A DNA stretch of 64,000 nucleotides from Nymphaea colorata. Taxonomy: Eukaryota; Streptophyta; Magnoliopsida; Nymphaeales; Nymphaeaceae. The stretch lies in contig NC_045144.1 in NCBI RefSeq assembly GCF_008831285.2, positions 12,449,858 through 12,513,857 on the forward strand, written 5' to 3'. Shown piece after piece: positions 1 through 11,600 of the stretch (position 1 is its first letter; every line of letters begins with the position of its first letter). Both the position numbers and the translations under genes were made by a program. The notes under the pieces were generated by a model that was not told the DNA's origin, searched no databases, and saw only the letters and a list, made by a program, of their open reading frames with translations.

Positions 1-795
1 TGAAAATTTCTTTTCAATTTTATTTGTAACTGAACACATACACAATATATATATATATATATATATATATCATATTTGGCAAACCCAGCACCTGACTCGG
101 GAATCGCCCGAGTTGGATCAGGATCGTTCACTTATTGGGTCACGGGTTAAGACCCAAGCAATCCACACCAAGACTTGCTGAGTGAGGTACACTTTGAGTT
201 TTGAGTTTTGGCTGTACTTTGAGTTTTGGCTATACAAACTAAATTGATGATAAAAATTAATTTTAGTTCAGGTTTTTTCTTGGATCAGTATGAAACGACC
301 ACAAAAAGGAGGCGGCTAAATTGGTTGGCTCTCTCTCTCTCTATCTCTCTTTATATATATATATATATATTTATATTCCGTTATGATGAAGGGTGGATTA
401 TTTGTTGGGGGTTTTTGCCTTTCCAGCAACCTTTAGTCCCAAAACCTCAAACCAGCTTCATCCTTGATCTCTCTTTCTCTTTTTCTCTCTCACTTTTTCT
501 TTTTATGTCCGGAAGGTGGTCAGTGGGGTTATCGGTGAAGTCCATTGTATATTGACATTATTTACCCCCATCAATCAATATTATCTTCGATACAAGATCA
601 AACATCTCAAACTGAGCAAAAAACAAATGATTGATTCACAAGATACATACCGTTAAGCAAAGTTCAAATATTTAAATTCAGACACCCAAAAGGCATATAC
701 CAAGAAGCAAAGTTCAAATATTTAGATTCATATACAACCAAAAGGGTAGGTATTAAAAAAATAGATATGTGAACATGTCATAGTGACATAGCTAG
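1..795. other. Non-coding flank with microsatellites
   Basis: No gene is recognised here. An (AT)n tract lies at about 44-70 and a CT-rich then TA-rich tract at about 329-372. Short open frames are low-complexity (CT and TA repeats read as Leu/Ser/Tyr/Ile) and are not supported as coding. Around 655-735 a phrase containing aagcaaagttcaaatattta occurs twice about 60 bp apart, a small local duplication. Confidence 0.6.
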
Positions 796-2173
796 TCAGT
801 TTATTGGCCGTGCAAATAATTTCTCTATAGTCTTTATCTTATGTACTTGAGAATAATAATCATCATTAGGTTGATTTAAAAGTTTTGCATCAACTTTATC
901 AATAAGTCTATCATTTGGAACTACACCCATTAGATAGTTATGTATAACACAATAGTAAGATGATATTTGTTTGTGTCGCATGAGCAGAATGGCAATGCTG
1001 AACTAGCTATAATCGAGAATCTCTTTTTTAAGATGTCAAAAGATATTTTAATGACGTTGCATAAAGCAGCATATCAAGCAACTCCTTTGCGTTTTGTGGG
1101 CCTCATTTGAAATATTCTTTTAAATGGTATCTTATACATCCGAATAGGGTAATAAGTCCACCTTTTAAACGAAAAGCCACCATCAATAAGATAATATTTA
1201 CAGAAAAATTTGAAAAGTCCACGAATGTTAAATCATAAATCTAACTGAGGGGGCCCAATATGAACCAAATTCGAATGGCCTCTGCCAACTGCTTATCTCT
1301 CTCCCTCGACCCTACTTGCTGGTTTATCTATCATCCAAGTAGGAAGCGGTAAGAGTTTCAAGTGGAAGAGGTGAATGTAGGAAAAAAATGGTTTGAATCA
1401 TTCTTAATGCGCAAGCAATGGCAGAAAAATTAGCTTACTTCAAATCAAAATGCTATAAAAAATCCGCAGTTGTGGAAGCTAATGGTAACATTGTTGAATT
1501 CATATTCACAAAAATATTACATATATAGCTTTGAAATTATAGTTACCTTTAGGAATTCTTAATTTATCTTCTTTCATCATGACATTTTTTCTTATTCGTG
1601 AATTAGAAGCAGTTCAATCCCATCCAGTTAATACATAGGTAAATTTTATATCAAAGAATAAACATGTTAACACATTTTGAGTTGATCAGTCTTTCTACCA
1701 CAATATCTTCGTACATCATCTCAAGATACTTCAACATGAACATATGTTCCATTAATTGCACCAATATAATTCTAAAACACACCTGAATGTATATGATACA
1801 TTTACAAGTTTACCAAATGTAAACACTTAATTTATTTCTTTACCTGAAAGTATGAATAAAATCTATTATTGCATAAAATTTCATACGGCACAATTGATCC
1901 ATCAAATTGTTGTATAAACTTTTTTTTCGTAAAATTATAGATCTCAAAGCTCTGTGGAAATAACAAGATATTGTCTACGTGGACCGTGAAACCTAAATTA
2001 AACTGAATGATGTTTGGCAACTTGCTCACTGTAAAAGGTATTGCTGAGTTTACCATCACTTTGAAGAATGTTATATAATTCTCTGAAAAGCTGTTTCTCC
2101 CATACATGTCATGCATGTTAAAACTCTTTTGTTGAGCTCTTTTTTTCAGAACATTTAAAATAACATTATGCAA
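796..2173 (-). pseudogene. Decayed PIF/Harbinger (HARBI1/ALP1-like) transposase
   Basis: Read on the minus strand from about 1915 down to 796, the fragments follow the DDE nuclease of plant PIF/Harbinger transposases in order. A segment GSIVPYEILCNNRFYSYF (about 1840-1895) resembles the stretch before the first catalytic Asp. IGAINGTYVHVE (about 1735-1770) is the IGAIDGTH motif with the Asp changed to Asn. A WDGIELLLIHE-like piece follows near 1610. ITLFGCIRYHLKEY with GPQNAKELLDMLLYATSLK (about 1045-1155) matches the Y-x-LPYRG-RYHL and RN-ER region, and CVIHNYLMG (about 900-945) is the C-terminal LHN motif. The frame shifts several times and carries many stops, so it cannot encode a working enzyme. 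The open frame at 1832-2173 supplies the upstream part; its first half is not recognised. No terminal inverted repeats or TSD were located. The family assignment is sound; the exact ends are not. Confidence 0.72.
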
Positions 2174-2372
2174 TGAAAACTACAATTTATTACAATACAA
2201 TTACATAGGAGTTGATAATAAAAGGAAGCAAGTGTAAGAAACTAAATATACCAAATAGGCTGTAATGTTGGAGTTTCAGGTATTCAAACGCTACCTTTTC
2301 CCGGCCAACGTTGCGAGCAGTGTCATAAGGTCAGGCCGTCAGGGTGTTAACGACTACTACCTCCATTCTCCA

Positions 2373-2375
<3 letters not shown>

Positions 2376-2406
<31 letters not shown>
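2376..2406. repeat. (AG)15 microsatellite directly before the LYR gene start codon
   Basis: About fifteen AG units run up to the ATG at 2407, so the tract lies in the predicted 5' UTR or core promoter of the LYR-motif gene. GA tracts at this position are common in plant 5' UTRs and can bind GAGA-binding BPC factors; that role is inference. Confidence 0.8.
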
Positions 2407-2409
<3 letters not shown>

Positions 2410-2634
2410 CCTTCCCTTCAAACGGCGCTCCCTCCTGACCTCGCCAACAATGTCATCAGAGTAATAAGAACCACTTCTTCCATTTCTCCACCACCCGTCT
2501 CTTTTATTTGATGATTTTCCTTCCCTTTTACCATTTTTTCATTGTTCACTTGCGAAAATTCTGATGCAACATATTGATTTCTATCGCAGCTCTATCGGGA
2601 ATGCCTCAGAAGGGCAAAATTCGTTGGTCATCGG
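2407..2634 (+). CDS. LYR-motif gene, exons 1 and 2 (with 129-bp intron 1)
   Basis: Exon 1 ends ATCAGA before GTAATAAG, and exon 2 starts after the acceptor TTCTATCGCAG with the codons for Leu-Tyr-Arg. Exon 2 ends CATCGG before GTATGC. The start codon is the first ATG after the AG repeat and is in frame with the LYR helix. Confidence 0.85.
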
Positions 2635-5600
2635 GTATGCCAAGTCTCTTTTTTATTATTTTCTTTCTGCCATTCAATTATCATCCGGTTTTCTCCTCTG
2701 AAGTTAGCTTGCACTACTTGTATTTATATTCTATCTTGTTTCACTTCCCATAGAACTTTACCCTTTTGACAGATGGGGTTATTGATGGTTAAAATGGAAA
2801 TATCTTCATTTATCCCCGATATTTCTTCGTGCAGCACAAAAGCATGGTTCTCTTCTTACGTATTTTCTGCTTTTAGTTCTATATTCCGAATAAGCATTAT
2901 TATTGTTATCTTCTTCTTCTTTTTGGTCTTCTTCTTCTTATTGTTCTTTGGGGTTGTGAAACAGGGGAAGCGTAATGAAGCTCCTGTTTATATTATTAGT
3001 TTCTTAAATCTTTCCCAAATTGAGGGGTTTTGTTCCTAATGAAGATATATTGGACCATCCGGAGCTATCACTGTACTCTTAGCCTCTCGTTTTAGACTGG
3101 TGGTCCTATATATAGTGGCCGATCTTAATCCGCATTGGCTCAATTTCGTGGGGTTGGTCGGCATTCTTGTCACGTCCTCTCATTGGAAGGAACTGTACAT
3201 TGTTCTCTAACTGATTCCAATTGGTTGGCCGACCTGGTTCCAAGTTGATGAGCTCTAACAAATATATGAAACATCTGCTTTTCCATGATCTAATCTTCCA
3301 AGGACAGAGAAACATGAAGCTTAAAGTAGTGTATACTTCCACTGGTCCATTGTCTAACCTACAATATTGATCTAATAAATAGAAAATAGCTTATTCAAGA
3401 GCAATAAGGTTAATTACTGTGCATATGAAGTTCTAAAAGTTTTAATTTGTCATGAGTAAACCTTACTCCTGGCTTATGTTGTCAGGGAGAACTAAGTGTA
3501 ACACACACGGTAAGTTATGCCTAAAGCTTACGTGGGATTAGGTGCATTAACTGAACTGGTCCCTTTAAGAAAGGAAAACCAATAAATTGCAAATAGTTAA
3601 CATTAAAATTAATAGTAAAATTCAGCACTTATAGATCTTCTCAATATCAGAATTTAATGAATGGCAATTATGCCAAGCAATGGTGACATGAGATGTTTCC
3701 TGGGCATGAAAACTGTGATTATATTGAGGCTGTTTATTCATTAATTAAGTTAGTAATTTTAAGTTTTAGTTTTTGCTTTTAAGTTTTAGAAATTAGAATG
3801 ATAAATCTAATGATTGGAGGCTTTTGCTTTCTAGATAACAATAAAAAGTTGGATAACTGCATCCTGTATCAATGTACTTGTAAGACTTATCTTTCTCAAT
3901 GAGTTAGTCAGTTGAAAAAGTGCGATCCTCAAAATTTGTTTATTTGTGGAAAGCACTGGATTGTAGGAATAAGATTTTAGCAATGATAGAGCCAGCAATT
4001 TTGATTCAGGGGAAATAATTCAAAAACTCATATCTTTAGAGCCTCCAGTATATGTAAATGAGCAATTAGTTGAATGCATTAACATGAAAATAAAAAAATT
4101 TTGTGGACGTGGTGCAGGCAACTGGCAGCATCAGCCCACATGTGGCTCCACTACTGGATTCTAGTGAACACAGGGTTCTTTGCAAGTGGTGGGCCTGCAA
4201 TGAGATGCTTTTATATGTGACATTCTGTCCATTCCAGATCTGTCAATGTTGATGCCTCTAATCTATGGTGCATGCACCTTCTCTACCCATGCATGCAAAT
4301 GTGTATGGAGGTTGTTCCTAGAGAACCAGGACCAACTGTTCTAGGAACAGCTGTTTTTGGCGTTCCAGCAACCACAATTAAACCATCTTGTGGTGCATGT
4401 TTTGTTATAGGAAAGTGGTGATTTTGGGCAGCTAGCGGACTTGAAAGGGGTAGTGGGTTGAAGTCATGGTTGGATTCTTGTAACTTGGTCTTGGTTTGGT
4501 TTAGACGTCGATTTGTGACTTAGGAAAAGTAAATAACATGCTTCTGTTAGGATATATATGTAAGTACACATATGTCTTTCAGGTTTATACTTTATATACA
4601 TATCTATATTTAATATGATAATTCTGTATATCGGACTTTTTTGTTGTTTTTACTTTTTACTTTTGTATTTCTTTTATTTCTCTATTCCTTTGTAAGAGTT
4701 GTTGGAGTCCCCAATGGCTACAATTCTAGCCGTTGAGTCCTCCAACAGCTCTTCACTGTATTATTTAAACCACTGTCACAAAAGATGCGTATAATACGCC
4801 AAAACAGAGTCGGTCGTATTAAACATGAAAAAAACGCGTCTTTTTTTAAAAAACGCCAGAAAATAAAAAACGTGAAAAACACGTATATACTTTTTTACTT
4901 TTTTATAATTTTTAGGACTTATTAAATGTTTTAAATTTTTTAAAACTTTATTGAGATTTTCCCGTTTTATTCCCAAGATATACAACTTTGCCGTATTATA
5001 CTTGAAAAATTCCTCGCCGTATAATACCCATACACATTTTTTGTGACAATGCCCTTGTAACATGTTCTTAAAGGCGGCTGTTTTACAGCCCTTGTTCTTT
5101 ATTTAATAAAGTTTCTCTTCGGCCATATGATTCCTTGTTGGGCTTTGATGGCCGTTTGAGCTGATTGTTGTTTTGGTACAGTGCTGTGATGCATTGTGAT
5201 GCATTGTGTGGGCCCTAGTGCCATTGTTATGAATTGGTTGCTGCTGTTTTGACTTGTTCATTGTGCTTTAGAGCATTGATATCTGTAAGGATCTCCTTCA
5301 AAATATAGATTTGTATCTATACTTGAAGATTAGATGTAGTCCTTGAAGGATTCTTCAAGAACTTGATATTTCCAACTGCTTCAACATCATAACATGAATT
5401 AAAAATTTAAAAGTAATTTAATAAAACCTAAAGCATAAAGATTGAAATTATACATTATTAGCATTTTCCAATTGTCAATTTCAAAATAGTGTAAACTGCT
5501 GCAAGCTATGTCACATAGGTACGGGTACGGGGAAGTGGGTATGAGTACGGCATTTTCGCCAATCTTGGTAGGGTGGTACGGTGATAATTATATATTTTAA

Positions 5601-8600
5601 TTCAAAAATATAAAAAAATAATTAAAAACAGGAACAATGTGTTCCATATAAAAAAAAATCATCAGACATTGCAGCACAATGCATAAACTACTTTTTATTG
5701 ACAGTGAATCATCACACAATATGTGGGCAAAAAGAGGAACAATGTGTTGACATTGAATCAATATTCATCATTTATCATTCATAAGTCATAACTATAAGCC
5801 ATAATATGTGGACAACACATTAAAAGATTAAAACAAATAACTTAATAAAATAAATGGAAACATATGGTAAACTTTACAAAACAAGTCATGAGTCAAAGAA
5901 GACTCTGAAGAGTTATGTCAACTTTTTCTTTTACGGTGTGTTATAAAAGGAAAACCCTCGTCCCTCAACAATGGGTTTCATGTTCTCAAACCAAAAAAAG
6001 AAAAGAAAAAAGAAAGCATTTAATGGAGAGGGACGAGGGTTAAACCCTCTATGATTTCTGTCATCTATTCCGGCGAAAATAGTGTCTCCGGCGACTACAC
6101 CAGCTTCAAGAACATTATGCTTTTTTTTTCTGCTTTTGTTTTCTAATGTATCCGTTTTCCTCCTTTTTTGGGTTGAATATTCCGGTGACTGCCATTTTTT
6201 CCGGTACAAACTACTAAGCAGTGTCCCTCTCTGTTTTCCAATCTATCGTGCACTTTCTCTCCCTCTCTCTGTCTGTTTTTCTCTCTGCCTGTTCTCAAAA
6301 TCTCTCTTGCTCTGCTCTTACAGCTTTCTCGCTTTGCTCTTGCGCCTATCTCTATCTTCCTCTGCTCTAGTGCCTCTCGTCGCCGACTCGCCCCATGTTG
6401 CCAGTCGCAGTCTGTTGCAGTGGCTGCCCAAGCTCTCACCGGGCGTCCGTCACCAGCTGCCCAAGCAACCGTCGGAAGACACCAGAAGATCAAGCGTCGT
6501 GGGTTACATTTTAACATTTTATTATGGTTCCGACTCGAAACCAGATCCAAACGTACCAACACGTACCCGCGTACCCGTTTTGGCCTACCGGCGTACCGGT
6601 ACGGGTACGGGCACGCGGGTCATATGGGCGTACCATGGTGACATAGGCTACAAGGTTGGGACATGTGGCATGCATCAAGGTTTTTGATGTGTGGCTATGT
6701 TTGCCTTAGTAACCAAAAAATATTTTCTCTTGAAACACTAGAGCTCTGATAATCAAAGATCTTTTCAGTTTTCACATTCTTAATCTTCTCAGGAACACTA
6801 AGAATGATTAGCTTAAGGACCATGGACCAAGAACTGGAGTTTAAAGCAATGAATTTCAAGAAAGGAGGCAGTCAGATACAGTAAAGACTAAAAACTATAA
6901 AAATTAATAAAAGCACATGAAGGAATATAAAAGATTGGTACCAGTAACCTAAAATCATGGCCACAAATATCATGATATATTCTTGAAAGATCACGATATT
7001 AAAAATGAAAATGATAAAAATGAAAAAACCACGAAAAAAGCATGTCTTTTGGAAAAGAATTTGAGAAATGTATTTATCATGCTTTTATCGTGTTCTTTTC
7101 ACGTCTTTTTCCCATTTCTTTTTTTGTTTGTTTTGTCTTTTCTAAGGTTAGTGACGTCATGGATTCCCCTTCGAATGTACATGAAATTATTAATTATCAT
7201 TCTTGTCATCATTAAGGCATTTGTTTTGTCATTTGATCTGGTTTTCTAGTGTCTTCTTATTAGTTTCTCATTTGTTTTATTTTTACCTAACTTTTGGGAT
7301 TCTTTAAAAACAAATTGCCAAATTTTTTGCTGAGAAAAACAAAGACTTTGCTGAAAATACCCAAGAAAAACCACTGTTAAGAATCCGAGAACGACATTTG
7401 TAGCTATGCTTACTATCAACTCAAATTTTCAAAAGGAACTCTAACAAAGAAACCTGCAACAGTGTTGATCAAAGCTTTGCTCCCAAGTTTGTGTATTAGC
7501 ATGAAGCAAGAAATAAAAAGATACACAAAAATCAATATTAATGAAAAACAACTAAAACCAACTTGTCTGCAAATAACTGTTACAAAGACCAATCCAAAGA
7601 GATGAATGGCCAATTATGGATGCGTAGGATTATCAGATCTTATGATGAATCCAATCATTCTCAAATCAAAGGAAAAAATTAATAGAAGAAATTGTATGAA
7701 ACTCATTTCAATATTTTTTTCAAGGAAAAAAACTACAATGGCTGTGTAGAAACAAAATATGCACGAGAGTAGAAGAAAGCACACAGATGTAACGTGGAAA
7801 ACCCTCAACGCGAGGGAAAAAAAACCACGGGTGAGGAGGTCTGGTGCCCACTAGCCTCCAGACACTCTCTCTCTTCAAAACTTCATTAACACAAAGATTA
7901 GGGTTTACAGAGATATAAGTAGTCATAATTAAGACAAACCGGATCGGGTAAGGATCCGGACCTGGACAACAAAACCCGTCAACACTCCCCCTCAAGTTGG
8001 GCATACATATCAAACATGCCCAACTTGGATACATTTCTCTCAAATGGAGTTACACTTAAGGCCTTGGTTAGGATATCAGCAGTTTGGTCTTCAGACTTCA
8101 TGTATGGTAGCGTTAATTCCTTAGCATCAATTCTTTCTCTGATGAAGTGAGAGTCAATCTCCACATGCTTTGTTCGATCATGAAGAAACGGGTTGTTAGC
8201 CAAGTTAATTGCAGACTTGTTATCACAATACATCCTCATAGGCCCTTCAATCTCTATTCCAATATCTGTCAGTAAGATATTCAGCCATAACAATTCTGAT
8301 ACCCCAGTAGCCACAACCCTATATTCAGCCTCTGCACTCGAGCGGGAACACACATTTTGTCTCTTGCTTCTCCAAGCAACTAAATTTCCCCCCAAGTAGA
8401 CGCAGTACCCTGAAGTAGATCTTCTGGTGTCAACACAGCCTGCCCAGTCTGCATCAGAATACCCTTCAACTTCAATAGATCTTTGTTGCACATATAGAAG
8501 TCCCTTTTCGGGATTCTTCTTCAAGTAGCACAAAATTCTATCTACAGCCTTCAAGTGCATATCTGTAGGTGCATGCATGAACTGGCTCATCACATTTACA

Positions 8601-11600
8601 GCAAATGTGATATCAGGTCTAGTCAGAGTGAGATAATCAGTTTGCCAACTAGACGTTGATATCTCCCTTTAGCTTCTTCACACAACAGTTCTCCATCTTT
8701 GCTACCAAGTTTATGCCCAGCATCTATAGGAGTAGAGGCTGGTCTGCACCCCAGTTTTCCTGTCTCCTTCAGTAGATCCAGGGTATACTTCCTTTGACTA
8801 AGTACAAGAGTTGTACCTGATCTAGCAATTTCAATACCCAAGAAATACTTCAGCTTACCAAGATCTTTTAGATCAAATTCAGTAGATAGTAAACCCTTTA
8901 ATCTTGCTATCTCTTCCTTATCATCACCTGTAACAATCATATCATCAACATAAACCAATAGTAGAGTAACTTTACTCTCTCTTCTCTTTACAAACAGGGT
9001 ATGATCTCTATTTCCTTGTTTGTAGCCATGTTTCCTCATAACAAGTCTGAGCCGTTCAAACCATGCTCGGGGAGACTGTTTCAGCTCATACAAAGCTTTC
9101 TTCAATTTACAGCATTTTCCAGGCTTCTTAAAACCTGGTGGCATGCACATGTACACCTCCTCTTCGAGATCTCCATTGAGAAAGACATTTTTCACATCAA
9201 GTTGGCACATCTCCCAACCCTTCAGCACCGCCAATGAAATAATAACTCTAACAGTCTTCATCTTGGCAACTGGAGCAAACGTCTCTAAGTAGTCGATCCC
9301 ATATTTCTGACTGAACCCCTTGGCCACCAATCGTGCTTTGTACCTCTCAATGTTCCCATCTGGTTTGTACTTAACAGTGTAGACCCACTTCGAACCAACC
9401 AAGTGGGCTGCTTCAGGAATATCAACCACCTCCCATGTCTGATTTCTGTTTAAAGCTTCCATCTCTTCTTTCATTGCATGAGACCACTTAGTGTCACCCT
9501 GAGCCTCTGTAGCATTCCTGGGAATCACAACCACAACCAAGGAGGATACAAAACATTTATAGTCAGTGCTCAATCTAGAGTAAGATACGAAGTTACCAAT
9601 AGGGTGCTGGGTACATGACCTGACACCCTTTCTCAAGGCAATAGAAAGATCTTCCTTTTCTTTTCCAGTCTGAATTTCTCTTCCAACATCTTGCTTCTGA
9701 ACACGACTTGGATCATCCAAGGAAGAAGTAGGATTGGGATTCGGTGTAACCTCATCATCATCAATCACCTTGTCAGTACACGCTCTTCTCCTGGAATACA
9801 CCTGTCCAAACATACGATTACCCTCTTGTTCTGTCACCATAGGATGCTCTCCCTCCTTCTCCTGTTCATGTACATCAGTAGTCGTCCCCTCTTCATCTTT
9901 GCCAAACACCCCTCTTCATCTTTGCCAAGCACCTTGGCAACAGGATTCTCTTCACGCCTGTAATCCATAAAGTCTGTAAACTGAATTTCCTGTGTGGGAG
10001 AATACTCTTCCTTAGACATTAACTTCTCCCCCTGAAGAGAATTCTCACCAAAATAGGAGACATGTTCCAAGAATGTGACATCTTTGGTAATGTGAAGACG
10101 ACCAGTGGTGGGATCTAGACATTTATAACCTTTTTGAGTGGAAGAATACCCAAGAAAGATGCCCTTAATAGATTTGGGATCAAGTTTTTTCACATTGGGG
10201 CTGTGGTTATGTATGAAGCACACACATCCAAAGACTCGAGGAGGAAGGTGAAAAGGTTGACTACTCCTTGAAAGCATAGAGTAGGGAGTACGACCCTTTA
10301 GCACACGACTAGGCATGCGATTAATCAGGTAGACACTAGTAAGGATTGCATCACCCCAGTAGTATTTTGGGAGATTTCTTTGGAACAATATGGCTCGGGT
10401 GACATTGAGCAACTGACGATTTTTCCTCTCAGCAACCCCATTTTGAGGGGGGGTATAACTACAGGATGTCTCATGAACAATCCCCCTCTTTCGAAAGAAT
10501 TCTTCAACAGTGAGACACATATATTCACGAGCATTATCAGACCGAAAAGTCTTGACAGAATTTCCATACTGGTTTTCCACTAGGAGGATGAAAGTTTCAA
10601 TAATGTGAGGCACCTCACTACGATCTTTCAACAAATACACAAAGGTACACCTTGAATAATCATCTATAAAAGTTATAAAGTATTGAAAACCACCACGAGA
10701 ATGAATGCCCGAAGGCCCCCACACATCAGAATGAACCAAGGAGAAAGCTTTATTAGAACAACTATTTGAAATTGGATAAGAAGCTCTAACATGCTTCGCA
10801 AACTGACACACATCACATGATAACATGAAAATGTTTAAACTAGAACATAGTTCAGGGAACAAATGTTTCAAAATCCCAAATGGGAGATGACCAAGGCGTT
10901 CATGCCAAAACAAAAATAACTGACGACACTCTTCCTCCTTCTTCTCTGTCCTGCTGACTGCTGACATAAGAGTTGTGACAACGCGTATAGGAAGCCGATA
11001 CAGCCCATCAGACACCAAACCAATCCCAATCCTCTTCCCTGTCACCAAGTCCTGCAAAACACAATGTTTTTCAGACAATATAATCTCACACTTCAGTTCC
11101 TTGGTAATCTTACTAACAGATAACAAATTTAAGGGAAGATGGGGAACATGTAAGGCATCATGAACTAAAAAATTATTTAACAAGGAGACTCCCTTTCCCT
11201 GCCACAGAATGACAGAAGTAAAGGAACCATCGGCAAGGGACACACGTTCCTTTCCCGAGGATAGCTTGTAGTCATGGAAAAGCTTGGGGTTGCCAGTCAT
11301 GTGATGAGTGGCACGCTGTCAACAATCCATTCACCCATATAAGAAGTACCTTCTCCCCCTGAAACAGCCAATGCCTGATTGATCTTCACCTCATCTGGTG
11401 TATCTGCCTGACCAACATCAATCTTGCTCAAATATGCTCGTAGCTCACGAATCTGTTCTACAGAAATAGAACCTTTCCCAGCACTCAGACTTGTTGCAGA
11501 CGATACAGGCTTCTTCCCACTAGAAGACCTCCCCCTACTATCCTTCTTCTCTGGATACAGGTCCCAACAAAAATCCCTAGTATGACCAAGTTTTTTGCAA

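Noticed and set aside
226-555. 109-codon open frame near the window start
   Set aside because: Composed largely of CT and TA microsatellites (Leu/Ser/Tyr/Ile runs) with no domain.
4774-5048. CACTA transposon, from the CACTG start
   Set aside because: No 3-bp target duplication, and the right end differs (CATTG); left unclassified.
6082-6687. 201-codon open frame over the hAT-type element
   Set aside because: It runs through the element's right terminal repeat and the flank, so it is not a host gene; kept only as a remark.
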